NCBI GenBank assembly: GCA_050693875.1 | Contig: JBOGWP010000095.1 | Span: forward strand, 1 to 64,000 | Source: JBOGWP01 sp050693875 | GTDB taxonomy: Bacteria > Actinomycetota > CADDZG01 > JAHWKV01 > JBOGWP01 | DNA length: 64,000 nucleotides | Direction of reading: 5' to 3' | Shown here: positions 1 through 7,526 of the stretch, one piece after another | Layout of the letters: each line of letters begins with the position of its first letter | Position numbering within the stretch: position 1 is the first letter of the stretch | Notes under the pieces: model-generated | Seen by the model: only the letters and a program-made list of their open reading frames with translations | Told to the model about the DNA's origin: nothing | Databases searched by the model: none | Translations under genes and position numbers: made by a program

Positions 1-204
1 TACTACCTGGTCGAAGGCGCCAACTCGGTGCGTCTGCACGCCGAGGAGTTCGGTTCCTACTACGGCATCAAGTACGCCGAGGCAACCCGCCACAAGCACA
101 AGCGGGGCCTCGTGCTCACCGCCCGGAAGCTGGTCCGTCTGGTCGACTCCATGCTGCGGAGCGGCCAGATCTACCGGCCTCCGGGGGCTCGCCAGGCTTC
201 GTAG
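1..204 (+). CDS. IS110-like transposase, C-terminal end only
   Basis: The open frame enters from the left edge and ends at TAG 202-204, leaving 67 residues. The piece contains RHKHKRGLVLTARKLVRLVD, which I associate with the C-terminal region of IS110-type (DEDD) transposases; the catalytic domain lies outside the window. The assignment rests on recalled family resemblance of a short tail, so IS110 is likely but not certain. IS110 elements lack classical terminal inverted repeats and none is seen here. A GC hairpin follows 30 bp downstream. Confidence 0.6.
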   Translation, partial: YYLVEGANSVRLHAEEFGSYYGIKYAEATRHKHKRGLVLTARKLVRLVDSMLRSGQIYRPPGARQAS

Positions 205-232
205 CCCTGGCCGAGCCGACAGGGTGGCCCGG

Positions 233-254
233 CTTCGGGGGGATTCCCCCGAGG
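233..254. terminator. GC hairpin between convergent genes
   Basis: TCGGGGG (235-241), loop GATT, CCCCCGA (246-252) form a perfect 7-bp stem, extended by C33-G54 type pairing. It lies between the transposase end (204) and the 3' end of the SufR-like gene (299), so it can serve both strands. No U-tract is present. The same stem with other tetraloops recurs at 8510-8527 and 60608-60625. Confidence 0.5.
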
Positions 255-298
255 CTTGTTGAGTCATGCCCTACACCCGGGAATCACTGCTTGGCTTT

Positions 299-1126
299 TC
301 ACCGCAGGTCTTTCGTTGTGCGCTTTGGCCTTGTTGCCGTCTGCGGATCGGCCTTGCGGATCACCTCCCGGCAAACCGCGTCGCCCAGGGCCACCGAGGT
401 CTCGACCTCGACCTCGCTCGGGTGGCCGAGGGCAGCCATCGCTCCCTCCTTCAACGCGGGGTCGATGATCGCCACGAGGTCGGAGTGCTCGAGCGCGATG
501 TCCCGGAAGGGACAGTCCGGCGTTTCGATCTCGGCATCGTCGTGGTCGAGCCGCACGATATGCGCCCGGGGCGAGAAGCGCCGAAGCTCCTCGACCAGGG
601 CCCGCACTGCGGCCGCGAAGTCCAGCCCGCCGCCGCGGTAGCCGAGCATCATCTTGCGGCCCTCCTCACGGGCGACCTGCTCGGCGAGCGTGTAGAGCGT
701 GGCGTTCTCGACCCGCTCCACGAGACGGATGAGGATGGCCGCGAGGAGCCGGTAAGGGTTCGCCTGCGTGGAAACGCGTGCGACCGCGGCCTCGGCGACG
801 GGGACGATCATCTCCGACTCGTGGTGGATGCCTGCCGGCGGGGGAGAGACCTCCCAGTCCTCCAGCGCCCCCATCTCGCCTTCCCAGGTGAAGTAGACCT
901 TGGCGGGCCTGCCCTTCCCCTTGCGCCGCACCCCGGTGGCGAGGAACCCCGCCTCGACGAGCAGGTCGAGGTGGGCGCGGGCGACGTTGGGGTGGAGGGT
1001 GAACGCGGTGGCGATCTCGCGGGCGGTGAGGGGGCCGGACTTCAGCAGGTGGGCAAGGATGGCCGAGCGGGTCGGTAGCGCCAGGGCCTTTGCGGCCTTG
1101 ACGGAATGGTCGTCTCCCACGGGCAT
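299..1126 (-). CDS. SufR-like winged-helix transcriptional regulator
   Basis: 275 residues. An N-terminal ArsR/DeoR-type winged helix (about residues 10-75: LPTRSAILAHLLKSGPLTAREIATAF) is followed by a larger effector domain, the layout of SufR-type regulators of iron-sulfur biogenesis. The effector domain has Cys in TPDCPF and in AVCREV. Relatives usually carry a third Cys (and a His) in the stretch that here reads SDLVAIID, so the cluster-ligand set may be reduced. It lies next to the suf genes but is separated from sufU by a convergent gene. ATG 1126 is only 7 nt from a -10-like box, so the mRNA may be leaderless. The SufR assignment is inferred from fold and neighbourhood. Confidence 0.7.
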   Translation of the reverse strand: MPVGDDHSVKAAKALALPTRSAILAHLLKSGPLTAREIATAFTLHPNVARAHLDLLVEAGFLATGVRRKGKGRPAKVYFTWEGEMGALEDWEVSPPPAGIHHESEMIVPVAEAAVARVSTQANPYRLLAAILIRLVERVENATLYTLAEQVAREEGRKMMLGYRGGGLDFAAAVRALVEELRRFSPRAHIVRLDHDDAEIETPDCPFRDIALEHSDLVAIIDPALKEGAMAALGHPSEVEVETSVALGDAVCREVIRKADPQTATRPKRTTKDLR

Positions 1127-1133
1127 AGGGAAA

Positions 1134-1161
1134 ACTCTAGCCCACTTTTAACGTTTAGCAA
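1134..1161 (-). promoter_or_regulatory. candidate promoter of the SufR-like gene
   Basis: On the minus strand TTGCTA (1161-1156), a 16-nt spacer and TAGAGT (1139-1134) precede the ATG by 7 nt, implying a leaderless transcript. The inverted heptamers ACTTTTA (1143-1149) and TAAAAGT (1174-1180) bracket the -35 side and could be an operator. Consensus reading only. Confidence 0.35.
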
Positions 1162-1275
1162 GGGGGAAAGTGATAAAAGTCGGGCGGGGGAGGATGCGGT
1201 TTCGACCACTCTCCGGGAGGAATAAGTAGAGCAGGCACTCAGCCGAGGGGGTGCGTGGGCCCGGGGACGCAGGCA

Positions 1276-1935
1276 ATGCGAGCCAGGTATCTCCTCGCCT
1301 TCGGGATCCTCGTGGCCGCGGTGGCCGCCGATCATCTGTTCACCGCGCGGCCCGTGCCGAGCGGGCCCGCCGCGCTGCAAGCGATCCTCGACGCCCGAGC
1401 CGACGCCCCCAAGCCGGAGTGGGCCGTCACGGTGCCGGCGGCCGGCGGCATCCCGGGTGCGGCGCCCTCGGCGCCGATCCTGGACCGACCTGCCACCCCG
1501 TCGCTGGTGCTCGGAGTGCGACGGTCGAGACCCGTGCCGGTCGAGGGTGCTCCGCAATCCGCGGAGGAGCCGCCGAGCCTCGTCGACGGGGAGTCGGCCG
1601 TGCTCGTCCCCGCAGAGATCGTCTCGGTCCCGGCGACCGGGGCGATCCGGACCACGGCGCCTTCTGCCCCGGATGCCCCCGAGCCGAGCCCGTCGCCGGC
1701 CCCCGTTGTGACCGGCACGACCTCGCTGCTCTCCGTGTTGGAGCCGTTGCTCGTCACCGCGCCGGAGTCCGCCATCCAGGCCCCCGAGCCAACCCCGACG
1801 GGGCCGATCGCCTCGGAGCCGGTCCCCGACCCGAGCCCGACGCCGGCACCGGACGCGACGACGAGCCCGCGTCCGAGGCGGACCGGATCTCCGTCGGATG
1901 CCAACGCGACACCGCTGATCGACCTGAGCTCGTGA
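1276..1935 (+). CDS. proline-rich exported or membrane-anchored protein, unknown function
   Basis: 219 residues from ATG 1276; an in-frame GTG at 1255 would add 7. A hydrophobic N-terminal segment (RYLLAFGILVAAVAA) looks like a signal peptide or anchor. The remainder is low-complexity Pro/Ala/Ser/Glu sequence with repeated short P-S-P and P-E-P patterns and no Cys. I recognise no domain; an extracytoplasmic linker or cell-wall-spanning protein is the simplest reading. It is convergent with sufU and shares a GC hairpin with it. The low complexity makes the coding call less certain than for its neighbours. Confidence 0.55.
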   Translation: MRARYLLAFGILVAAVAADHLFTARPVPSGPAALQAILDARADAPKPEWAVTVPAAGGIPGAAPSAPILDRPATPSLVLGVRRSRPVPVEGAPQSAEEPPSLVDGESAVLVPAEIVSVPATGAIRTTAPSAPDAPEPSPSPAPVVTGTTSLLSVLEPLLVTAPESAIQAPEPTPTGPIASEPVPDPSPTPAPDATTSPRPRRTGSPSDANATPLIDLSS

Positions 1936-1939
1936 GGGA

Positions 1940-1957
1940 GGCGGGGGAGCCCCCGCC
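1940..1957. terminator. bidirectional terminator-like hairpin
   Basis: GGCGGGG (1940-1946), loop GAGC, CCCCGCC (1951-1957) lies in the 38-bp gap between the convergent proline-rich gene and sufU. It has a seven-pair GC stem and no U-tract. Confidence 0.5.
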
Positions 1958-1973
1958 GCCGGGCGCCCGGCCG

Positions 1974-2417
1974 CTACTCGCCGTGCTTCTCGCGGTAGGC
2001 CTTCAGCCCCTCGAGGAGGGTGTTCCAGGCCAGCAGCGCGCACTTGATGCGCACGGGGTACTTCTGGACGCCCTGCAGCGCCACGAGGTCGCCGAGCCGA
2101 TCGAGGTCGGGAGGGTTTTCGCCCTGCATCATCTTCTTGAAGGTCTGGGCCAGGTCCTCGGCATCGGGCATCGGCTGACCCTTGACCTTCTCGGTCATCA
2201 TCGACACCGACGCTTGCGAGATCGAGCAGCCCTTGCCCTCGAAGGTGATCCCGGTGATCTCCCCGTCCTCGATCTGCGCGTAGAGGTGGATCTCGTCGCC
2301 GCACAACGGGTTGTCGCGATGAAGGTCGACGTCGGCCGGCTCGAGCTTCCCGCGATTCCGCGGGGCCCGGTAGTGGTCGAGGATGACCTCCTTGTAGAGC
2401 TCCTCGAGGCCGCTCAT
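1974..2417 (-). CDS. sufU: SufU iron-sulfur scaffold / sulfur-transfer protein
   Basis: 147 residues, normal SufU length. SufU accepts sulfane sulfur from SufS and passes it to the SufBCD scaffold; the Gram-positive form binds zinc. The four zinc ligands are visible: Cys39 and Asp41 (NPLCGDE), Cys64 (GKGCSIS) and Cys126 (IKCALL). The spacing between Cys64 and Cys126 includes the extra segment that separates SufU from IscU. ATG 2417 overlaps the sufS stop as ATGA, so the two are translationally coupled. It is the last gene of the SUF cluster. Confidence 0.95.
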   Translation of the reverse strand: MSGLEELYKEVILDHYRAPRNRGKLEPADVDLHRDNPLCGDEIHLYAQIEDGEITGITFEGKGCSISQASVSMMTEKVKGQPMPDAEDLAQTFKKMMQGENPPDLDRLGDLVALQGVQKYPVRIKCALLAWNTLLEGLKAYREKHGE

Positions 2418-3634
2418 CCCAGCAACCTCGTCACCTCGTCGAGGGCGCCGACCAGCCGGTCGACGTCGTCTGCCGTGTTGTAGACGTAGAACGAGGCCCG
2501 CGTGGTCGCCGGCACTCCGAGACGCCGCATGAGCGGCTTGGCGCAGTGATGCCCGGCCCGCACCGCCACTCCCTGGGTGTCGAGGATCGTCCCGACGTCG
2601 TGGGCATGGATCTCGCCGAGGTTGAACGAGACGAGGCCGCCCTTCTCGTCGACGTCTCCAGGCCCGTACACGACGACGCCTGGGACGGCGGTCAGGCGCT
2701 CGAGCGCGTACTTCGTGAGCTCCATCTCGTGGTCGCGCACCGCCTTCATCCCGATGGCATTCAGGTAGTCGATCGCGACGCCGAGCCCGATCGCCCCCGA
2801 GATCGGCGGCGTCCCCGCCTCGAACTTGTAGGGGACCTCGTTCCAGGTGGCGCGGTCGATCCACACGTCGCGGATCATCTCGCCGCCGCCGTGGAACGGC
2901 TCCATCTCCTCAAGGAGATCCCGGCGTCCCCAGAGGAACCCGATCCCGGTGGGCCCGAGCATCTTGTGCCCGGTGCCGGCGTAGAAGTCGCAGCCCAGCC
3001 TGGTCACCTCGACCGGCACATGGGGGGCGGCCTGCGCCCCGTCGCAGATCACGACGGCTCCGGCGCGGTGGGTGTGCTCGGCGACCTCGGCAACCGGGTT
3101 GATCGTTCCGAGCACGTTGGAGACGTGACAGACGGCGACGATCTTCGTCCTCGGGGAGAGCATACGGTCGAAGGCCTCGAGGTCGAGATGTCCGTCATCG
3201 GTGACTGGGATCGCCCGCAGAGTGGCCCCGGTGTCCCGGCAGGCGAGCTGCCAGGAGACCAGGTTCGAATGGTGCTCCATCTCGGTGACGATCACCTCGT
3301 CGCCCTCGGCGAGATGGTGCCGGCCCCAGGCGTAGGCCAGCAGGTTGAGGGCCTCGGTGGCGGACTTGGTGAAGATCAGCTCTTCGTGGCTGGAGGCTCC
3401 GAGGAAGTCGGCGAGCTTGATCCGGGCTCCCTCGTAGAGCGCGGTAGCTCGCTCGCCGAGGGTGTGCACCGAACGGTGGACGTTGGCGTTGTCCTGCTCG
3501 TAGAACCGCTTGATCTCGTCGATGACCTGCCTCGGCCGCTGGGAGGTGGCTGCGTTGTCGAGATAGACGAGGGGGTGCCCGTTCACCTCCTGATCGAGGA
3601 CGGGAAAGTCTTCGCGGATCTGCGCCGGGTCCAC
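2414..3634 (-). CDS. sufS: SufS cysteine desulfurase
   Basis: 406 residues, typical group II cysteine desulfurase, a PLP enzyme that turns cysteine into alanine and an enzyme-bound persulfide for Fe-S assembly. Lys224 in GTGHKMLG is the expected PLP lysine. Cys364 in RAGHHCAKPL is the persulfide cysteine on the group II loop. GTG start at 3634. It overlaps sufU by 4 nt. In related genomes sufS directly follows sufC; here two paralogous secreted-protein genes and an insertion sequence intervene, so sufSU may need its own promoter. Confidence 0.96.
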   Translation of the reverse strand: MDPAQIREDFPVLDQEVNGHPLVYLDNAATSQRPRQVIDEIKRFYEQDNANVHRSVHTLGERATALYEGARIKLADFLGASSHEELIFTKSATEALNLLAYAWGRHHLAEGDEVIVTEMEHHSNLVSWQLACRDTGATLRAIPVTDDGHLDLEAFDRMLSPRTKIVAVCHVSNVLGTINPVAEVAEHTHRAGAVVICDGAQAAPHVPVEVTRLGCDFYAGTGHKMLGPTGIGFLWGRRDLLEEMEPFHGGGEMIRDVWIDRATWNEVPYKFEAGTPPISGAIGLGVAIDYLNAIGMKAVRDHEMELTKYALERLTAVPGVVVYGPGDVDEKGGLVSFNLGEIHAHDVGTILDTQGVAVRAGHHCAKPLMRRLGVPATTRASFYVYNTADDVDRLVGALDEVTRLLG

Positions 3635-3712
3635 CTACCTATCCTATCCCGCCTCGTAGCTTGCTCCTCCGGACCGGACGCGGCCGGAGGTTATGGGCCG
3701 GACCGGCCTAGG

Positions 3713-4576
3713 CTAGGAGGCGGGCGCGGCCGGAGGCGTGTCCTTGTAGACGGGGCGGGCGAATCGGTAGGCGCGGCGGTCGAGACGAAGGGCCTCCTCT
3801 CGCACGTTGGCGAGCGCCTTTGCGCCGAGGCGCTCCACATTCACCAGCCCCAGGTTCTCCTGGGCCTCGCCTCCGACCGCCTGGACGCGAACCACGCCGA
3901 CGCGCGGCGCGTGGTACTTGAGCTGATGACCGTCCTGGGGCTGCTCGAGCGGGTTCCACTCGTCGATGATGAGGACGTTGTCGTAGCACCCCGTCGGCAC
4001 GCATGTCTGCTCGTGCGCATCGAGCACCTGGGCCTTGTCGCGGAAGTCGATCGCGGGGGCGATCCCCTGGAGGTAGGCCGAGGTCGCCACCTGAGGATCG
4101 CCGCGCATCAGCAGGCCTGCCTTCGCCCCGTCCACGCCCGGGATCCAGGTGCTGTCGGCTCCGACGAACTGCCCGTCCTCGAACTCCTCCGGATACTCGC
4201 CGAGGTTCCAGACATTCCCCTCGTTGTCTTGGGCGTGGAATCGCAGCTCCGTCTCGACGGGCGTGCCGTCGCTGATGTCCTGCTCCCACACGACGACGGA
4301 CGCCACGCCGTCGATCACCTTGACGAGATCGGTGACGATCGTCACGACGCGATGGTGGATCCGATCGCCGCCCTCCTCAACCGTCCCTGCCAGGACGTAC
4401 TTCGTCCCGGGAACCAGCGGCGTCCACTTGTTGCTGATCGCGGTCGGGTTGGCGAAGTTGTCGCGGTCGAAGTCCTGGTGGGTGGTCTCGCTGGGATCGG
4501 TCCCACCCCAGGCGCTCGGCGCGACCGCCATCGCCACCACTGCCAGGCCCGCTACCCACCACCTGTGCCGGCGCAT
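3713..4576 (-). CDS. secreted protein, paralogue of the 6791-7504 lipoprotein
   Basis: 287 residues from ATG 4576, preceded by GAGGGGG. The N-terminus is a signal peptide (MRRHRWWVAGLAVVAMAVAP). The mature part is beta-rich with conserved stretches such as FHAQDNEGNVWNLGEYPEEF and LKYHAPRVGVVRV, which align with FAQHRDGSVWYLGERVDEY and LKHYCPGVGLVRE in the neighbouring gene. The two form a tandem paralogue pair. Cys pairs in QTCVPTGC suggest a disulfide. I know the family only as uncharacterised exported proteins. The IS element ends 79 bp upstream of the start and may have displaced its promoter. Confidence 0.75.
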   Translation of the reverse strand: MRRHRWWVAGLAVVAMAVAPSAWGGTDPSETTHQDFDRDNFANPTAISNKWTPLVPGTKYVLAGTVEEGGDRIHHRVVTIVTDLVKVIDGVASVVVWEQDISDGTPVETELRFHAQDNEGNVWNLGEYPEEFEDGQFVGADSTWIPGVDGAKAGLLMRGDPQVATSAYLQGIAPAIDFRDKAQVLDAHEQTCVPTGCYDNVLIIDEWNPLEQPQDGHQLKYHAPRVGVVRVQAVGGEAQENLGLVNVERLGAKALANVREEALRLDRRAYRFARPVYKDTPPAAPAS

Positions 4577-4655
4577 GCGCAACCCCCTCGTGCCTGCTCC
4601 ACCTCGCGTTCCCGAGGGGAGCGACGTGCTCCCGAAGTCCCGTTCGGAGTCTAGG

Positions 4656-4669
4656 CGGTAGTTACGTGG
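4656..4669 (+). repeat. left terminal inverted repeat of the IS
   Basis: CGGTAGTTACGTGG, immediately inside the TCTAGG target duplication (4650-4655). Confidence 0.93.
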
Positions 4670-4888
4670 CGTGGTGAGGATTCTGGTGCGAAAAACCCCA
4701 GGTAGTAAGGGCTCTTGGGGGGACTGCGACCTGTAGATTGTAGCCAGCGAATATACACCACCCTCCGAGAGAATAGCTTTAAAGAGAATGGCCTGAGAGA
4801 AGCCAGCCTGGTATGCGAAACCCAGAATGGCTTGTGTGTAGCCAAGGAAATGCGCTGGACCCATGTCGGGATCGTGTACAGTACCGGT

Positions 4889-6631
4889 ATGGCGAAAAGG
4901 TCTGGGGCAGTCCACGTCGCGCGTATCGTCAGTAAATACAAAGATCACGAATACGTCTCACACCTGCTGCGGCGTACCTACCGAGAGGGCGGCAAGGTGC
5001 GCCACGAGACTGTCGGCAACATCTCGCACCTACCGAGCGAGCTGATCGAGGCAGTGCAGCGCGGGCTCGCCGGGGAGCGCCTCGTGGCCGCGTCCGACGC
5101 GTTTGTGATCGAGCGCTCTCTGCCCCACGGCCATGTCGCCGCGGTGGCGGCGATGGGAAACAAGCTTGGGCTTGAAAAGCTGCTCGGCCAGGCCTGCTCC
5201 GAGCGGGACCTTACGCTCGGGCTGATCGTCGCTCGGGTTGTGCGTCCCGGCTCCAAGCTCGCTACCACCCGCTGGTGGGCTGACACCACCCTGGCCGAAG
5301 ACCTCGGCATTGAGGGGGCCAGCACCGACGACGTCTACCGGGCGATGGACTGGCTGGTTGCTCGTCAGGAGCCGATCGAGGCAGCCCTGGCCAACCGTCA
5401 TCTTCATCCCGGCTCCCTCGTGCTCTACGACCTGTCGTCATCGCACTACGAGGGCAGGACATGCCCACTCGCGGCCTTGGGGTTCCCGCGTGACAGAAGG
5501 CGAGGCCTACCCCAGATCAACTACGGGCTCATGACCGACATCGACGGCCGCCCAATCTCGATCGAGGTGTTCAAAGGCAACACCGCAGATCCGACCGCGT
5601 TCGTCGCAGCGTCGGCCAAGCTCAAGGATCGCTTCGGGGTGTCCTCGGTAGTGGTAGTTGGCGACCGCGGAATGATCACCGGGGCGCGCATCGACGCGCT
5701 CAAAGAGATCGGCGGCTTGGGCTGGATCACCGCGCTGAGGGCGCCGCAGATCCAGGCCCTTGCCGAGGCCGGCGCCATCCAGATGTCGCTGTTCGACGAG
5801 CACAACCTGGCCGAGATCGCCCACCCCAGCTACCCAGAGGAGCGTCTGGTGTGCTGCCGCAACCCCCGCGTCGCAGCCGAGCGGGAGAGAAAGCGCGCCG
5901 AGCTGCTCGAGGCGACCGAAAAGGATCTTCTAGGGATCAAGCAGGCGACCATGAGGGACAAGCGGCCTCTTCGCGGCAAGGCCGATATCGGCATCCGGGT
6001 GGGCAAGGTGATCAACAAACGCAAGGTTGGCAAGCACTTCGAGGTTTCAATCACAGACGATTGGTTCGACTACTCACGCCGGCAAGAGCGCATCGACAAA
6101 GAAGCCGCTCTCGACGGCGTCTACGTCGTGCGAACAAGCGTCGGCTCCGAGAACCTGAGCGCCCCGAAGGTGGTTGAGTCCTACAAACGGTTGGCCGAGG
6201 TCGAGCGGGACTTTCGAAGCTTGAAGTCGGTCGACTTGGATATCGGCCCCATCCGCCACCGTCGCGAGGAGCGCGTCCGGGGGCACGCTCTCATCTGCAT
6301 GCTCGCTGAGTATGTCGTGTGGCACCTGAGAAAGGCGTGGGCCCCGCTGACGTTCACCGACGAAGACCCACCCATCAAGCAAGATCCGGTCGCGCCCGCG
6401 AGGCGCTCGGAGTCGGCCAACAAGAAGGCATCACGCCGGCGCACTGCCGAAGGGGAGCCGGCACACAGCTTCTCGAGCTTGCTCGATCACCTCGCCACGC
6501 TCATCCGCAGCGACGTCAGCATCACGACCGCGCCGAACACCCCCACCTTCCAGCAGCTCTCGCAGCCGTCACCGACCCAGCGCAGGGCCTTCGAATTGAT
6601 CGAGGCTCCTGTCCCGCTCAAGGTCTTGTAG
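4889..6631 (+). CDS. IS1634-family DDE transposase
   Basis: 580 residues from ATG 4889. The frame is open further upstream, but this start matches the family N-terminus. The DDE triad is placed at Asp181 (LVLYDLSSSH), Asp259 (VVVGDRGMI) and Glu439 (EVERDFRSLK), the last in the IS4-type C-terminal YREK-like region. The protein cuts and joins the 14-bp ends of its element. The frame is uninterrupted, so it is probably active. Its strand is opposite to the surrounding suf genes. Confidence 0.93.
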   Translation: MAKRSGAVHVARIVSKYKDHEYVSHLLRRTYREGGKVRHETVGNISHLPSELIEAVQRGLAGERLVAASDAFVIERSLPHGHVAAVAAMGNKLGLEKLLGQACSERDLTLGLIVARVVRPGSKLATTRWWADTTLAEDLGIEGASTDDVYRAMDWLVARQEPIEAALANRHLHPGSLVLYDLSSSHYEGRTCPLAALGFPRDRRRGLPQINYGLMTDIDGRPISIEVFKGNTADPTAFVAASAKLKDRFGVSSVVVVGDRGMITGARIDALKEIGGLGWITALRAPQIQALAEAGAIQMSLFDEHNLAEIAHPSYPEERLVCCRNPRVAAERERKRAELLEATEKDLLGIKQATMRDKRPLRGKADIGIRVGKVINKRKVGKHFEVSITDDWFDYSRRQERIDKEAALDGVYVVRTSVGSENLSAPKVVESYKRLAEVERDFRSLKSVDLDIGPIRHRREERVRGHALICMLAEYVVWHLRKAWAPLTFTDEDPPIKQDPVAPARRSESANKKASRRRTAEGEPAHSFSSLLDHLATLIRSDVSITTAPNTPTFQQLSQPSPTQRRAFELIEAPVPLKVL

Positions 6632-6694
6632 CCAGAAACACGGCCCGATCAATCGCCATCTCTCCAGGTCAGGGCCCGATTCACGGTGCTTTGC

Positions 6695-6708
6695 CCACGT
6701 AACTACCG
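6695..6708 (-). repeat. right terminal inverted repeat of the IS
   Basis: Exact complement of the left end. It is followed at 6709-6714 by the second TCTAGG. Confidence 0.93.
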
Positions 6709-6790
6709 TCTAGGGAGCGCCCACCGGATTTCCATCCTGCAAAGGACGTAGACGTTCTCGCTGACCGTCCGCCCACCCTGCGGTGGGAGG

Positions 6791-7504
6791 TCAGCGGTAG
6801 CGGACGAGGTCGAGCGTGCCGCCCTGGAACTCCTCGCGGACGAGACCGACGCCGGGGCAGTAGTGCTTGAGCTCGGTGACCTTGTCGAGCGGGGCGAAGT
6901 CCTCGGTCTTGATGCAGTCGGTGAACGAGCCGGCCGGCGTCGTCACCGAGACATGGTCCGATACCACGGTCGACCGGTCCTCGGCGACGCCCGGTGCCCG
7001 CTCCTGCTCGAAGGTCTGGCCCACCTTCGGCTCTGCCGGCATGAAGAGCCCGGGACTCGCTCCCTTCTCGCCGGCGAGCCACTGGCCTTCGTGGCCCACC
7101 ACCTTGCCGTCCTCGTACTCGTCGACCCGCTCCCCCAGGTACCAGACGCTGCCGTCGCGGTGTTGGGCGAAGTAGTCGAGGGTACGCTCGACGAGCTCGC
7201 CGTCCTCGTATTCCTTCACCTCGACCACCGCCACCTCGACGCCGGCGACCTGGCTGGTGGTGCCGAGCACCCGCTTCTCGGCCCGCGTGCGGATTGTGGT
7301 CCCCCGGCGCGGCTCGCGCTCCTCGCCCTCGAAGACCGTGGTCGGAATCGAGGAGAGCGGGAACAGGGGGTGGGTGATGGTCGCCGTGAATTCGGACGGA
7401 GTCAGGCGCGGGCTCGCACCGGCGGGCGTTTGCTTCCGGTCGCTGGCCGAACCGCCGCGGCACGACACCGCGAGCAGTGCCGGCAGCACGAGCGCGGTCA
7501 GCAA
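6791..7504 (-). CDS. lipoprotein, paralogue of the 3713-4576 protein
   Basis: 237 residues from TTG 7504, with no obvious Shine-Dalgarno. The N-terminus has a lipobox (ALLAVSC, Cys15), so a lipid-anchored extracytoplasmic protein is predicted. The body shares with its paralogue the A-x-DGSVWYLGE, EYEDGKVVG, GLFMPAEP and LKHYCPGVGLV motifs. It follows sufC by 22 nt on the same strand, so it probably rides on the suf transcript. Function unknown. A role in metal or redox sensing at the membrane would be a guess based only on the operon. Confidence 0.8.
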   Translation of the reverse strand: MLTALVLPALLAVSCRGGSASDRKQTPAGASPRLTPSEFTATITHPLFPLSSIPTTVFEGEEREPRRGTTIRTRAEKRVLGTTSQVAGVEVAVVEVKEYEDGELVERTLDYFAQHRDGSVWYLGERVDEYEDGKVVGHEGQWLAGEKGASPGLFMPAEPKVGQTFEQERAPGVAEDRSTVVSDHVSVTTPAGSFTDCIKTEDFAPLDKVTELKHYCPGVGLVREEFQGGTLDLVRYR

Positions 7505-7526
7505 CGCCCGGTGCCGGGCGCGCCGG

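Larger units (their letters stand above)
4656..6708 (+). mobile_element. IS1634-family insertion sequence, complete
   Basis: A 2053-bp element with 14-bp perfect terminal inverted repeats (CGGTAGTTACGTGG at 4656-4669 and its complement at 6695-6708). It is flanked by the 6-bp direct repeat TCTAGG at 4650-4655 and 6709-6714, which is the target duplication. It carries one intact transposase. The ends, duplication and open frame are all intact, so the insertion looks recent. It landed between two paralogous genes within the suf region, with its transposase facing against suf transcription. Confidence 0.93.

Noticed and set aside
2546..4654. Long plus-strand open frame of about 700 codons across sufS and the secreted-protein gene
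   Set aside because: It is antisense to sufS, which has clear catalytic motifs, and its protein is Arg/Asp/Val-rich with no recognisable fold. Long antisense frames are expected at this GC content.
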